NCBI RefSeq assembly: GCF_001695835.1
Contig: NZ_MBSO01000022.1
Coordinates: forward strand, 17,475 to 81,474
Length of the DNA stretch: 64,000 nucleotides
Reading direction: 5' to 3'
Origin: Ensifer sp. LC11
GTDB taxonomy: Bacteria > Pseudomonadota > Alphaproteobacteria > Rhizobiales > Rhizobiaceae
Notes under the pieces: model-generated
What the model was told of the DNA's origin: nothing
Database searches by the model: none
What the model saw: only the letters and a program-made list of their open reading frames with translations
Position numbers and translations under genes: made by a program
Shown: positions 1 through 9,850 of the stretch, piece by piece
How positions within the stretch are numbered: position 1 is the stretch's first letter
Layout of the letters: each line of letters starts with the position of its first letter

Positions 1-216
1 GAGTGCGAGCACTCGCGTAGAAATCGGCGATTAACCACAATTCCCTAAAAGTGCGAACGATTGCCGGTAGCGCTCCATCGGCGATCGCCGGCGTGGCTCC
101 AGCTAACCACTATTTAGCAAGTTCCCGCAATCATCGGCGCCAATGGACGGGCGACAACGGCGCCTGAGTTTTGGGGCATAAGGCGGGCATCAGGGAGAAG
201 CCGCCGATCAGAGAAG

Positions 217-1335
217 ATGGTAGAAACCATGCGTGATCCCTATGCGATCCTCGGTGTCCGACGCAATGCGGGGCAGGATGAAATCAAGGCTGCCTGGCGT
301 TCGCTGGCCAAGGCCGTGCATCCGGACCATAACCAGGACGACCCGACTGCAGCCGAGCGTTTTGCCGAGGCCGGTAAGGCCTACGAGCTTTTGCGCGACC
401 CGAAGCTTAGGAGCCGCTACGACTATGCGCGCCGTGAGGCCGAGCTTCGCCGCATGGAGGCGATGAAGGCGAAGATGCGTGGGCCGGCGCAGGAGGAAGC
501 ACCGGTTGACGCTGAAACCGCAGAGGATGCCATTTCGCAGATTTTCGGTGCCGAGACACGCGCAAAGTCGGAGCGACCCTCGCCAAAGGCTGCGCCCAAA
601 CCGTCACCCAAGCCTGCGCCGAAGCCGACGGCGAAGGAAGCGGCCAGGGACACAGAACGTCCCGCCCAAGCCGCCGACGTGAGGCCTGAGTCGGCCGTCG
701 AGCCGCAGCAGGAGGCGCCTGGCGCCAGGATGGAGGCGCCGCTGATGCAGCGCGCAGCCGCCCCCGCCGCCGAACTCGTCGCCGCGATCGTCAGGCGCAT
801 CCGCGGCCGCGCTGCGAAAACGGCCGAGAAGGTTCCGGATCTTCCCGTTGATCTCGCTGTCAGCATCGCCGATCTGATCAATCGCCAGCGGATGTCGGTG
901 GAATTGCCCGATGGCGAAACCCTCAAGGTCCAGATTCCACCGGGCGCGGTTGACGGCCAGTCAATTCGTCTGCCGGAACAGGGCTATCGGGTCACCGGCA
1001 TGACCCGCGGCGATGTCGTCGTCACGCTGAGGGTCGACCAGGGTGGCGCCTTCCGCACCCGCGGCCTCGATCTCCTGACGACCCTGCCGATCGACCTTCA
1101 GGGCGCGGTGCTGGGTTGCGAGGAGCACATTGAAACGCCGGTGGGGCCAGCAACGGTGGTCGTGCCCGCTTGGTCCGGTTCGGACAAGGTGATCCGCCTC
1201 GAGGGGCGTGGCCTGCCCGGAAGCTACGGCACGCATGGCGATCTCCTCGTGGAATTGCGGTTGATCCTCAAGGACACGCCGGACGACAAGGTGACTGACC
1301 TCATGAAGTCGCAGCGCGACGGCTTCTACTTGTGA
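217..1335 (+). CDS. J-domain (DnaJ-like) co-chaperone
   Basis: This 372-residue protein is probably a co-chaperone that stimulates an Hsp70 ATPase. Residues about 5-70 form a J domain with the invariant HPD tripeptide (VHPDHN). A long Ala/Pro/Lys/Glu-rich linker follows (about 90-200), then a C-terminal DnaJ substrate-binding-like region from about 215. The Cys-rich zinc finger of true DnaJ is absent, so it is a CbpA/type II-like protein and not dnaJ itself. The start could be the ATG at 217 or the one at 229, which begins MRDPYAIL like many homologues. It stands 209 bases before fabI on the same strand. Confidence 0.85.
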   Translation: MVETMRDPYAILGVRRNAGQDEIKAAWRSLAKAVHPDHNQDDPTAAERFAEAGKAYELLRDPKLRSRYDYARREAELRRMEAMKAKMRGPAQEEAPVDAETAEDAISQIFGAETRAKSERPSPKAAPKPSPKPAPKPTAKEAARDTERPAQAADVRPESAVEPQQEAPGARMEAPLMQRAAAPAAELVAAIVRRIRGRAAKTAEKVPDLPVDLAVSIADLINRQRMSVELPDGETLKVQIPPGAVDGQSIRLPEQGYRVTGMTRGDVVVTLRVDQGGAFRTRGLDLLTTLPIDLQGAVLGCEEHIETPVGPATVVVPAWSGSDKVIRLEGRGLPGSYGTHGDLLVELRLILKDTPDDKVTDLMKSQRDGFYL

Positions 1336-1544
1336 CGGTCCGATTGTGACAGTTCGCTGACACACTGAAGCAATATTACGGGGACTAACAGTTCCTGATC
1401 TCAGCCGCGCTTGAACCACCCTTGCGGCTATGCCATAGGCAATTCTCGACATTTTGCCGCACCCGTTTTCGTGGGGCGTCTGTGAGATATTTGAAGTTTG
1501 GCAGCGGCGCCGGCCGAGGCTGGAAATAGTATTGGGGACTTACC

Positions 1545-2363
1545 ATGGCTCAGGCATCCGGTCTGATGAAGGGCAAGCGCGGCGTCATCATGGGCGTCGC
1601 AAACAACCGTTCGATCGCATGGGGCATTGCTCAGGCCATCCACGCGCAGGGTGGTGAAGTCGCACTGACCTACCAGGGCGATGCGCTGAAGAAGCGTGTC
1701 GAACCCTTGCTCGCCGAAATCGACGGTTTCATGGCCGGCCATTGCGACGTCAGCGACGAAGCCACCATCGATGCGGTCTTCGACACGCTCGAGAAGAAGT
1801 GGGGCAAGATCGATTTCGTCGTGCACGCCATCGGCTTCTCCGACAAGGATGAACTGACCGGCCGCTACGTCGACACCTCGCCCGAGAACTTCGCCAAGAC
1901 GATGCAGATCTCGGTCTACTCCTTCACCTCGGTCGCCCGTCGTGCTGAAAAGCTGATGACCGATGGTGGCTCGATGCTGACCCTGACCTACTACGGCGCC
2001 GAAAAGGTCATGCCGAACTACAACGTCATGGGGGTCGCCAAGGCCGCGCTCGAAGCCAGCGTGAAGTATCTTGCGGTCGATCTCGGCCCGAAGAACATCC
2101 GCGTCAATGCCATCTCCGCGGGCCCGATCAAGACGCTTGCTGCCTCGGGCATCGGCGATTTCCGCTATATCCTCAAGTGGAACGAGTACAACGCGCCGCT
2201 GCGTCGCACCGTGACGATCGAGGAAGTCGGCGACGTCGGCCTCTACATGCTCTCCGACCTGTCGCGCTCGGTCACCGGCGAGGTGCACCACGCCGACAGC
2301 GGTTATCATGTTGTTGGCATGAAGGCCGTGGACGCGCCCGATATCTCCGTGATCAAGGACTGA
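1545..2363 (+). CDS. fabI: Enoyl-[acyl-carrier-protein] reductase (NADH)
   Basis: FabI catalyses the last step of each fatty-acid elongation cycle, reducing trans-2-enoyl-ACP with NADH in the cytoplasm. The 272-residue protein has the short-chain dehydrogenase fold. A glycine-rich nucleotide loop is at the N terminus (GVANNRSIAWG), and the FabI-type Tyr-X6-Lys pair lies in YNVMGVAK, with the flanking ISAGPIKTLAASG loop typical of FabI. Length is normal. Rhizobia often carry more than one FabI; which paralogue this is cannot be decided from the window alone. Confidence 0.95.
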   Translation: MAQASGLMKGKRGVIMGVANNRSIAWGIAQAIHAQGGEVALTYQGDALKKRVEPLLAEIDGFMAGHCDVSDEATIDAVFDTLEKKWGKIDFVVHAIGFSDKDELTGRYVDTSPENFAKTMQISVYSFTSVARRAEKLMTDGGSMLTLTYYGAEKVMPNYNVMGVAKAALEASVKYLAVDLGPKNIRVNAISAGPIKTLAASGIGDFRYILKWNEYNAPLRRTVTIEEVGDVGLYMLSDLSRSVTGEVHHADSGYHVVGMKAVDAPDISVIKD

Positions 2364-2403
2364 TCGGCACCGTCCGACAGCCTGTGCCGCCCGGAGACAT
2401 GTT

Positions 2404-2988
2404 GTGCTGATCTATGTGATCCGTCACGGACAGACCGACTGGAATGCCGAAAGTCGGCTCCAGGGGCAAAAGGATATACCGCTCAATGATTTCGGTCGCC
2501 AACAGGCGACCGGCAACGGCGTGGCGCTTTCAGGCATACTTGGCGCCGATGCCGCGCATTTTGATTTTGTTGCCAGCCCGCTCGGCCGCACGCGCGAGAC
2601 CATGGAACGCGTAAGGCGGGCGATGGGGCTCGATCCCGGCGCCTACCGCACCGACGAACGGCTGAAGGAAGTCTCCTTCGGCGATTGGGAAGGGCACACG
2701 CTGCCCGAACTCAAGCGCTCGGCGCCCGAGCGCATCGCCGAACGGCGCGCAGTGAAGTGGGATTTCATTCCACCAGGCGAGGACGCCGAGAGCTACGAAA
2801 TCCTGTCCTGGCGCATCGCCGCCTGGCTGAAGGATGTGACGAGACCCACGGTCTGCGTCAGCCACGGCGGCGTCATCCGCGCACTTTTCAAGCTGTTCGG
2901 GGAAATGGAAGCCGAGGAGGCCGCGTCCGCTGCGATCCCGCAGGATCGGCTGCTGCGCATTGCCGGCAACGCCATCGGCTGGATCTGA
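2404..2988 (+). CDS. Histidine phosphatase family protein (phosphoglycerate mutase-like)
   Basis: This is a 194-residue member of the histidine phosphatase superfamily. The catalytic RHG motif is in VIRHGQTDWN near the N terminus, and the second conserved histidine lies in CVSHGG about residue 152. The phosphoryl group would be carried on the first histidine; the substrate is unknown. The reading frame opens with GTG at 2404, 40 bases after fabI, so co-transcription is possible. Calling it gpmB would over-interpret the family, because cofactor-dependent mutases and broad phosphatases share these motifs. Confidence 0.85.
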   Translation: MLIYVIRHGQTDWNAESRLQGQKDIPLNDFGRQQATGNGVALSGILGADAAHFDFVASPLGRTRETMERVRRAMGLDPGAYRTDERLKEVSFGDWEGHTLPELKRSAPERIAERRAVKWDFIPPGEDAESYEILSWRIAAWLKDVTRPTVCVSHGGVIRALFKLFGEMEAEEAASAAIPQDRLLRIAGNAIGWI

Positions 2989-3015
2989 CCGGCCGCAACG
3001 AAAAAACCGCCCCAC

Positions 3016-3058
3016 AGCAATTCCAGAGAAAGCTTGAAGCGGTTTTGCGTCGGACTGC
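3016..3058. repeat. Dispersed intergenic repeat, copy 1
   Basis: The element begins AGCAATTCCAG and contains GAAGCGGTTTT followed by a GTC-rich end. Two related copies occur at 26233-26279 and 32908-32953, always just beyond the 3' end of a gene. Here it lies between the phosphatase and the convergent DUF1344 gene. Such AGCAATTCC...CGGTTTT units are a familiar kind of rhizobial intergenic repeat; the naming is from memory. This is the most divergent of the three copies. Confidence 0.6.
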
Positions 3059-3085
3059 GTGGTCGTCTGAAGGGCGGACCGCGGT

Positions 3086-3346
3086 TTACTGGACGATTTC
3101 GAGGTCGTTGATGACCCGCTTGCCGTCGACTTCCGTGTAGAAGACGAGAACCTTCACGCCAGCCTTCAAGCCCTCGAAGTTGAATTCTTCCGGTGCCTGG
3201 TAGCTCTTGCCGTCGTCGAGCTGCAGGCTGAGGCGGTCCGTGTCGACACCCGTAATGGTAGCTTCCACATCGGCGCTTTCGGCAAGGGCGGACAGGGGCG
3301 AAAGCAGGCCAGCGGCGGCCATGAGCGCGGCAATGACAAAACGCAT
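3086..3346 (-). CDS. Small secreted DUF1344-type protein
   Basis: The product is about 86 residues with a signal peptide of about 22 residues (MRFVIAALMAAAGLLSPLSA, then LAESADVEA). A small beta-rich domain follows that resembles DUF1344, with a conserved ITGVDTDRLSLQLDDGKSY stretch. It should be periplasmic. The start at 3346 is preferred over the upstream frame opening at 3391 because AGAGGG lies a suitable distance upstream and the signal peptide begins there. The function is unknown. It is convergent with the histidine phosphatase gene. Confidence 0.8.
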   Translation of the reverse strand: MRFVIAALMAAAGLLSPLSALAESADVEATITGVDTDRLSLQLDDGKSYQAPEEFNFEGLKAGVKVLVFYTEVDGKRVINDLEIVQ

Positions 3347-3641
3347 CTTTCTTGCCCTCTTCAACGATTCTGCGAACATTCCTGTCATCACCCTTGATCC
3401 CCGATTGTGGCAAAAATTGCCTTGCGATTTGGCTTTTGGCCGGCCGACCCCGCTTTTTTGACGGCCCGCCCGACGCCGGAAGACTGGACGGCGATATTGT
3501 ATTTTTCAAGCCGGGGAGCCCCGGAGACGGGCAGATGGCGTCGAAGTTTCCCCATGAATTGTAGGATTTTCCAAGGATTTGTGACGAAAGCCAATCTTAA
3601 GACTCGATCGCTACCTTTGGTTGGGGATCGAGGGGAATAGA

Positions 3642-6600
3642 TTGAAGATCATTGACGTTCTGCGCCAGCGCATACGAGCGGCCGCCAGGTTTGCGAGAGC
3701 ATCGCTCATACCGGCGGCGATCGCCGGCCTCGTCGTCTTTACGGGCGGGCACGGCTATGAGCGGCAAAATCGCGAAAACTTCCAGAACGACCTCAGGATC
3801 GACGTCGAGAACGAACTGAACCTCATCGCCAACCGGTTGCAATCGGAAGTAAATACCAACATTGCGGCGCTGAACGGCTTTGCGAACAGCATTGGCGTGC
3901 ACCCGACCATGACACCTGATGACTTCACCGTCATGGCCACGAAGCTTCTTTTGCAGAATCCGCAGATGGCCCGGGCCTCGGCAGCGCCGGGCGGCGTCGT
4001 GCGGATCGCCTTTCCGCGCGAGAGCCAGCAATGGTTCGTCGGCAGTGATTTCAACCGGTTCGGCGCCACGAGGCACGCCATCCAACGGGCGTCGTCGACG
4101 GTGCGGCCGGTGATGATCGGCCCGATCCGCCTACCGAGCGGCCGCAGCGGATTTGAGCTTTTCCTTCCGGTGTTCTCCAAGATCCAGGGGCGCATGGAAC
4201 GCTGGGGCTATGTCGAGGCGATCATCGACGAAAAGGCGCTTTATCGCGCAGCGCGCCTGCTCGAGACGGGCGGAGAAGCCCCGGAGCTGACGAAGGATCA
4301 TCGCCACGTCGACGTTCACCTTGCGATCCGGGACATTTCCGAACCGGAACGGATTCAGGACGCGTTCTACGGTGACGACGCGCTCTTCCGCGACGCGCCG
4401 GTCACGCGTCGGCTTGACCTGGCAGGCGGCGTCTGGGAACTGGCAGCCATGCCGGTCGGCGGGTGGGAGCAGCTTCCCGAAAACAGTGACAGCATTCGTC
4501 TGGCAATCATTGCAGCCGTTGCGGTCGTCGTCATCCCGATCCTCTTGACAGGTGGTCTTGTCAACGAACGCCAGCGCAACATCGCCAAATTGAAGGCGCG
4601 CGAAGGGGAGGTGATGACGCTGTCCCACCGCCTGAACCTTGCGCTCGACGCCTCCAAGATCGGCATCTGGGAGATCGACGTCGAGACGCAGCAGCGCTCC
4701 TGGGATGACCGGATGTTCCACCTGCATGGGCTGGAAGCCCACCTGGACGAGCCGACCTATGAAGAGTGGCGCGCGACCGTGCATCCGGACGATATCGGCA
4801 TTGCCGCCAATGCGCTGTTCCGCAGTCTCGACGATGGCCTGGAATACCGCTCGCAGTATCGTGTCGTCCTTGCCGGTGGTGCCGTGCGCCACATCCGCAA
4901 CGTCGGCTCCAGCCATCGCGGCGCCGACGGCCGTGCAAAGGTCACCGGGATCAGCTGGGACGTGACCGAAGATGTTCTGAAGAACGAGCGGCTGAGTGCA
5001 GCCAAAGCGCAGGTCGACCAGCAGAACCTCGAGCTTGAGCAGGCGTTGAAGGGTCTCTACGAGCGGGAGCAGGACCTCGAGCTTCTGTCACGGCGCCTCG
5101 ACCTCGCGCTCGATTCCTATCGCTGCGGCATGTGGGAGGCGGATCTCGACAACAACGTCGTCTATTGGGACGAGCGCATGCACCAGCTCTACGGCTTGGT
5201 CTACACCGACGGGGCCACGAACGAAGAGACATGGCTCGCGACGCTTCATGCCGATGATCGGCAGCCGGCACTGGAGGCGGTCAACCGCGCCATTGCCGCG
5301 GATGAAACCTACGTGCATCAGGCGCGTGTGTTGCTGTCGACCGGGGGCGTGCGCCACATTCGCTCGGTTGGAAAGCTTCATATGGCGCCCGATGGTGCGC
5401 GAAAGTTTGTCGGCATGGCGCTTGATGTCACCGAAGACGTGCTGATGACCGAGCAGTTGCGCGCGGCCAAGGCGATGGCGGACGCCAAGAATGCCGAGCT
5501 GGAACAGGCGCGGGTGCGCATCGAGCACAATTCGCTTCACGACCCGCTGACCGGGCTCGGCAACCGACGCATGCTCGACAAGGCGTTGGAGCGCTTGGCG
5601 CGGGCCGGCGATCGCGAAGGCATCGCCATTCTCCACATCGATCTCGACCGATTCAAGCAGATCAACGATACGCTCGGCCATGCCGCCGGCGACGCCATGC
5701 TGATCCATGCCTCCGAGATTCTGCGCGCCAATACGTCACCGGGCGACATCATCGCCCGCATCGGCGGCGATGAGTTCGTGGTGGCCGTCACCGGCGCGCC
5801 GGGCGAAGCGGCGCTCGCGGCGCGCTGCGATCGGATCATTGCCGCGATGCGGCAACCGGTCGACTATAACGGTTTTCCGTGCCGCTTTGGCGTCAGCATC
5901 GGCGTTGCGATCGGACGCGGACCGGAGATCGACGCGCGCAAACTGCTCGTGAATGCGGACATCGCCCTCTATCGTGCGAAGGAGGCAGGTCGAAACCGCT
6001 ACCAGTTCTTCACAGAGGTGCTGCAGGCGGAAGTGGTGACGGCCAAGCGTATCGCCGATGAGATCCTGGAAGGCATCGAGCGCGACGAATTCGAGCCCTG
6101 GTATCAGCCGCAGTTCGACGCGACCACGCTTGCGCTTTGCGGCGTGGAGGCGCTGGTGCGCTGGCGGCACCCGCGCGAGGGGATCCTGACACCGGATCGT
6201 TTTCTTGGTATCGCCGAGGAATTGAACGTGACCGCCGCGCTTGATCGCCTGGTTCTGGAAAAATCCCTGACCGACCAGATGCGCTGGGCCGCGGCTGGTG
6301 TGCGGATTCCCAAGATCTCGGTCAATGTTTCGGCGAAGCGGCTGCAGGATGATGATCTGCTGTCCTCGCTTGAGGGTTTGAGCATCACGCCCGGCCAGAT
6401 CTGCTTCGAGCTGGTGGAATCGATCTTCCTCGACGAAAGCGACGACATTGTCGCCACCAACATCGAGGGCATCAAGAAGCTTGGGATCGATATCGAACTG
6501 GACGATTTCGGCACCGGCCATACCTCGATCGTCAGCCTGCTGAAGATCAAGCCGAAGCGCTTGAAGATCGATCGCCAGCTCGTGGTTCCGGTTCTGAGCG

Positions 6601-6815
6601 CCCGCAGGGAGCAGGCTCTGGTCCGCTCGATCATCGACATTGCCCGCTCGCTCAACATCGAGACCGTGGCCGAAGGCGTGGAGACCATGGCACATGCCGA
6701 AATGCTCGGTATCCTCGGCTGCGATGTCCTGCAGGGCTACGCCTTCGCCCGGCCGCTGAGCGCGGAGAAGTTCCTCGCTTTTGCGACCGAACGTGGCCTG
6801 CGGCTGGCATCGTGA
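3642..6815 (+). CDS. CHASE-PAS-PAS-GGDEF-EAL membrane sensor (cyclic-di-GMP turnover)
   Basis: This protein of about 1057 residues should sense a periplasmic signal and make and/or degrade cyclic-di-GMP. In order it has a TM helix (about 18-33), a periplasmic CHASE-like region (about 45-280), a second TM (about 285-310), two PAS repeats each ending in a GxxxDVTEDVL sequence (about 330-460 and 480-600), GGDEF (about 630-790) and EAL (about 800-1050). The A-site reads IGGDEF and looks active; the RxxD inhibitory site is missing (SPGD there). EAL keeps GVEALVRW, NVS, ELVES, DDFGTGH, KIDR and AEGVE, so phosphodiesterase activity is plausible. TTG 3642 follows GAGGGG closely and is preferred over TTG 3621. 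Confidence 0.9.
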   Translation: MKIIDVLRQRIRAAARFARASLIPAAIAGLVVFTGGHGYERQNRENFQNDLRIDVENELNLIANRLQSEVNTNIAALNGFANSIGVHPTMTPDDFTVMATKLLLQNPQMARASAAPGGVVRIAFPRESQQWFVGSDFNRFGATRHAIQRASSTVRPVMIGPIRLPSGRSGFELFLPVFSKIQGRMERWGYVEAIIDEKALYRAARLLETGGEAPELTKDHRHVDVHLAIRDISEPERIQDAFYGDDALFRDAPVTRRLDLAGGVWELAAMPVGGWEQLPENSDSIRLAIIAAVAVVVIPILLTGGLVNERQRNIAKLKAREGEVMTLSHRLNLALDASKIGIWEIDVETQQRSWDDRMFHLHGLEAHLDEPTYEEWRATVHPDDIGIAANALFRSLDDGLEYRSQYRVVLAGGAVRHIRNVGSSHRGADGRAKVTGISWDVTEDVLKNERLSAAKAQVDQQNLELEQALKGLYEREQDLELLSRRLDLALDSYRCGMWEADLDNNVVYWDERMHQLYGLVYTDGATNEETWLATLHADDRQPALEAVNRAIAADETYVHQARVLLSTGGVRHIRSVGKLHMAPDGARKFVGMALDVTEDVLMTEQLRAAKAMADAKNAELEQARVRIEHNSLHDPLTGLGNRRMLDKALERLARAGDREGIAILHIDLDRFKQINDTLGHAAGDAMLIHASEILRANTSPGDIIARIGGDEFVVAVTGAPGEAALAARCDRIIAAMRQPVDYNGFPCRFGVSIGVAIGRGPEIDARKLLVNADIALYRAKEAGRNRYQFFTEVLQAEVVTAKRIADEILEGIERDEFEPWYQPQFDATTLALCGVEALVRWRHPREGILTPDRFLGIAEELNVTAALDRLVLEKSLTDQMRWAAAGVRIPKISVNVSAKRLQDDDLLSSLEGLSITPGQICFELVESIFLDESDDIVATNIEGIKKLGIDIELDDFGTGHTSIVSLLKIKPKRLKIDRQLVVPVLSARREQALVRSIIDIARSLNIETVAEGVETMAHAEMLGILGCDVLQGYAFARPLSAEKFLAFATERGLRLAS

Positions 6816-6929
6816 CGAAGGTCGTCGCCTCGGGCCGCAAAAGTCTTTCCCCGTCTTCGGCTTTCCACTAAGAGAAGGCATCCGCGTACGAAACGTACGG
6901 CCGTTGCTTGGTTAGGGTCGGTTGCCTTC

Positions 6930-8027
6930 ATGTCGCATAACACTTTCGGTCATCTCTTCCGCGTCACCACCTGGGGCGAAAGCCACGGGCCGGCGCTTGG
7001 CTGCGTCGTGGACGGTTGCCCGCCCGGCATTCGCTTCACGCTTGCCGAACTGCAGGCCTGGCTCGACAAGCGCAAGCCCGGCCAATCGCGCTTCGTCACG
7101 CAGCGCCGCGAGGACGATCTCGTCAAGGTACTCTCGGGCGTCATGTTCGACGAGGACGGTGAGACGATGATCTCGACCGGTACGCCGATCTCGATGCTGA
7201 TCGAAAACACCGACCAGCGCTCGAAGGATTATTCGGAGATTGCCAAGCGCTACCGCCCCGGCCACGCCGACTACACCTACGACCTGAAATACGGCATCCG
7301 CGATTATCGCGGTGGCGGACGGTCCTCGGCCCGTGAGACCGCGGCGCGGGTTGCCGCCGGCGGTATTGCCCGCAAGGTGGTGCCCTGTCTGGTCGTGCGC
7401 GGCGCGCTCGTCCAGATCGGCAAGCATAAGATCAACCGGGCCAACTGGGATTGGGCCGAAGTCGACAACAACCCGTTCTTCGCGCCGGATCCGGAGATCG
7501 TGCCGATCTGGGAAGAGTATCTGGACGGCATCCGCAAAGCGGGATCCTCGATCGGTGCGGTTATCGAGGTCGTCGCCGAAGGCGTGCCGGCCGGCATCGG
7601 CGCACCGATCTATGCCAAGCTCGACCAGGACATCGCGTCGAACCTGATGTCGATCAACGCCGTCAAGGGCGTCGAGATCGGCAATGGCTTCGGCGCAGCC
7701 GAAATCACCGGCGAAGAGAACGCTGATGAGATGCGCATCGGCGCCGATGGCAAGCCGGTCTTCCTCAGCAACCATGCCGGCGGTATTCTCGGCGGTATCG
7801 CGACGGGCGAACCGGTGATCGCGCGTTTCGCCATCAAGCCGACGTCGTCGATCCTCACCGAACGGCGCTCGGTCGACAGCGATGGCAACGAGGTCGATGT
7901 CCGCACCAAGGGGCGCCATGACCCTTGCGTCGGTATCCGTGCCGTGCCGATCGGCGAGGCGATGCTTGCCTGCACGATCGCCGATCACTACCTGCGTGAC
8001 CGCGGCCAGACCGGTCGCCTCAAGTAG
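6930..8027 (+). CDS. aroC: Chorismate synthase
   Basis: AroC converts 5-enolpyruvylshikimate-3-phosphate to chorismate using reduced FMN, the last step of the shikimate pathway. The 365-residue length is normal. The three family signatures are present: [14 protein letters not shown] at the N terminus, the central [13 protein letters not shown] with the conserved arginines and serines, and [16 protein letters not shown] near the C terminus. ribB follows 43 bases downstream on the same strand, so the two are probably co-transcribed. Confidence 0.97.
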   Translation: MSHNTFGHLFRVTTWGESHGPALGCVVDGCPPGIRFTLAELQAWLDKRKPGQSRFVTQRREDDLVKVLSGVMFDEDGETMISTGTPISMLIENTDQRSKDYSEIAKRYRPGHADYTYDLKYGIRDYRGGGRSSARETAARVAAGGIARKVVPCLVVRGALVQIGKHKINRANWDWAEVDNNPFFAPDPEIVPIWEEYLDGIRKAGSSIGAVIEVVAEGVPAGIGAPIYAKLDQDIASNLMSINAVKGVEIGNGFGAAEITGEENADEMRIGADGKPVFLSNHAGGILGGIATGEPVIARFAIKPTSSILTERRSVDSDGNEVDVRTKGRHDPCVGIRAVPIGEAMLACTIADHYLRDRGQTGRLK

Positions 8028-8070
8028 TTGGCCCAAGCAAGTCGGCCCCAAGTAACTCGGGAAGAACACC

Positions 8071-9171
8071 ATGTCCTATGACCAGAAGCGTGTCGTCGAT
8101 GCCATCCGCGCCTTCGAGGCCGGCGAAATCGTCGTCGTCACCGATGACGACGGCCGCGAGAACGAGGGCGATCTGATCGTCGCGGCGGTGCATTGCACGC
8201 CGGAGAAGATGGCCTTCATCGTGCGCCACACCTCGGGCATCGTCTGCACGCCGATGCCGCGCGAAGAGGCAAAGCGCCTGAACCTCAACGCCATGGTGGC
8301 GGAAAACGATTCCGCCCACACGACGGCCTTCACCGTCTCGGTCGATTTCAAGCATGGCACGACGACGGGCATTTCCGCCGACGACCGCACGCTGACGGTG
8401 CGCAACCTCGCCAATCCCAATGTCGGACCGACGGATTTCGTGCGTCCGGGCCACATCTTTCCGCTGGTGGCGCGCGAAGGCGGCGTTCTCATGCGCTCCG
8501 GTCATACCGAAGCTGCCGTCGACCTCTGCAGGCTTGCAAGCCTGCCACCGATCGGTGTCATCTGCGAACTCGTCAATGACGACGGCACCGTCATGCGCGG
8601 GCCGCAGGTCGCAAGCTTTGCCGAGACCCATGGCCTGAAGCAGGTATCGGTCGCCGACCTCATCGCCTACCGCCAGCGCAAGGAAACCCTGATTGAACAG
8701 GGCGGTTCCTTCGATATCGAGACGCCCTATGGTTCCGCCAAGGGGCATTCCTATTCGCTTCCCTGGGATCCGATGCAGCATCTGGCCGTCGTCTTCGGCG
8801 ACATCCGCGACGGCGTCGACATCCCGGTCCGGCTCCATCTCGAAAATGTCGGCGCCGACGTTTTCGGCAAGGACTGCCAGATCGACCGCATCATGAAGCG
8901 TATCGCCGACGAGGGCAGGGGGGTCATCGTTTACCTGCGTGAAGGATCGGTCGGCGTCGGCGTCTCGCAAACCGCCCGCAAGGGCAAGCACGACCGCGAA
9001 GCGCATGACGAGGCGCAGGTTCGAGAAAGCGAATGGCTGGAAATCGGCCTGGGCGCCCAGATCCTCAAGGACCTCGGCATCAGCTCAATCCGCCTTCTCG
9101 CCTCGCGCGAACGCCACTATGTCGGCCTCGAAGGTTTCGGCATCAAGATTGCCGGAACCGATATCATCTGA
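8071..9171 (+). CDS. ribB: 3,4-dihydroxy-2-butanone 4-phosphate synthase with degenerate GTP cyclohydrolase II-like domain
   Basis: The N-terminal half (about 1-205) is the DHBP synthase that turns ribulose 5-phosphate into the four-carbon riboflavin precursor. It has the acidic DDDGRENEGDLI motif and the HTEAAVDLC motif. The C-terminal half (about 210-366) resembles RibA but has lost the zinc-binding cysteines. Where active enzymes have a SECLTGD...CDCG pattern, this reads LENVGADVFGKDCQ. The second half is therefore unlikely to be a working GTP cyclohydrolase II, a situation known for RibBA proteins of several alphaproteobacteria. No FMN riboswitch fits in the 43-base gap before the gene. 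Confidence 0.92.
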   Translation: MSYDQKRVVDAIRAFEAGEIVVVTDDDGRENEGDLIVAAVHCTPEKMAFIVRHTSGIVCTPMPREEAKRLNLNAMVAENDSAHTTAFTVSVDFKHGTTTGISADDRTLTVRNLANPNVGPTDFVRPGHIFPLVAREGGVLMRSGHTEAAVDLCRLASLPPIGVICELVNDDGTVMRGPQVASFAETHGLKQVSVADLIAYRQRKETLIEQGGSFDIETPYGSAKGHSYSLPWDPMQHLAVVFGDIRDGVDIPVRLHLENVGADVFGKDCQIDRIMKRIADEGRGVIVYLREGSVGVGVSQTARKGKHDREAHDEAQVRESEWLEIGLGAQILKDLGISSIRLLASRERHYVGLEGFGIKIAGTDII

Positions 9172-9214
9172 GGCACGCGGCCAGACACGGACGCTTCGAG
9201 TTTCCATCTTTAAC

Positions 9215-9245
9215 AAGGCCCGGCTCGGTGATCCGGGCCTTTTCC
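9215..9245 (+). terminator. Rho-independent terminator after ribB
   Basis: AAGGCCCGG pairs with CCGGGCCTT across a 9-base loop, and the second arm runs into TTTCC. It lies 43 bases past the ribB stop codon. Confidence 0.8.
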
Positions 9246-9264
9246 TTTCTGCGGAAACGAGCGC

Positions 9265-9294
9265 AAAAAAAAGCCGCGGTCGAAGCGCGGCTCT
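9265..9294 (-). terminator. Terminator of the IalB-like gene (minus strand)
   Basis: On the minus strand, GAGCCGCG is followed by a short loop, CGCGGCT and a run of eight T residues. It sits 25 bases beyond the stop of the gene ending at 9320 and faces the ribB terminator. Confidence 0.8.
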
Positions 9295-9319
9295 CGTTTG
9301 TCCTGGAGTTCTGCGCAGG

Positions 9320-9850
9320 TCAGGGCAGCGCGTCGTAGCCTTCGCCAAAGCCCTTGAGGTCAACCGGGATGCCGATGCCTTCTTCGGGCGACTGGAAGAC
9401 GATGAAGGTCGCTGTTGCGCCGGAGCGGAACGTCTTCAGCAGCTCGTCTTCGAGCACGACTTCGGCATAGCATCCGTCGGAGAAGCAGCGCACGAAATAG
9501 GCGCGGCCGATGTCCTTGCCGTCAACATTGAGGCCGAGGCCATTGGGCAGAAGCACGCCGAGCGGTGCGAGGACGCGCAGGATCTTCGCCTTGCGGTCCG
9601 CAGTCTTCAAGACGACCACCGACAGGCCAACTTCCGGCCGGTCTTCGGCAATGACGTTCTGCATCAAGGCGCACTGGTCTGCCGAGGCGCCGGGCGGCTG
9701 ATCGCAGACGATCGACCACGCGCCATGGTTGGACTTGACCGTGCCGGGTGTGCCGGCGGGCTGTTGGGCCAGGCTCTGGGCGGGGAGAGCCAGAACGGCA
9801 AGGCCGAAGGCGGCGAAGGCCGACAGTCGGGAAAAGAGGGGCAGGCCCAT
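9320..9850 (-). CDS. Invasion-associated locus B (IalB) family protein
   Basis: The product is a predicted periplasmic protein of about 176 residues. It starts with a signal peptide ending near LPAQSLAQ and continues with the IalB-type domain (GAWSIVCDQPP near its start; paired cysteines in FVRCFSDGCYAEVV). Start 9850 is chosen because GAGG precedes it at good spacing and the signal peptide begins there; the frame stays open to 9925. The name comes from Bartonella; in free-living rhizobia the role is unclear. It is divergent from the cytochrome oxidase operon. Confidence 0.85.
   Translation of the reverse strand: MGLPLFSRLSAFAAFGLAVLALPAQSLAQQPAGTPGTVKSNHGAWSIVCDQPPGASADQCALMQNVIAEDRPEVGLSVVVLKTADRKAKILRVLAPLGVLLPNGLGLNVDGKDIGRAYFVRCFSDGCYAEVVLEDELLKTFRSGATATFIVFQSPEEGIGIPVDLKGFGEGYDALP

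Noticed and set aside
8028..8070. FMN riboswitch before ribB
   Set aside because: The gap to aroC is only 43 bases and contains no RFN-element-like sequence.
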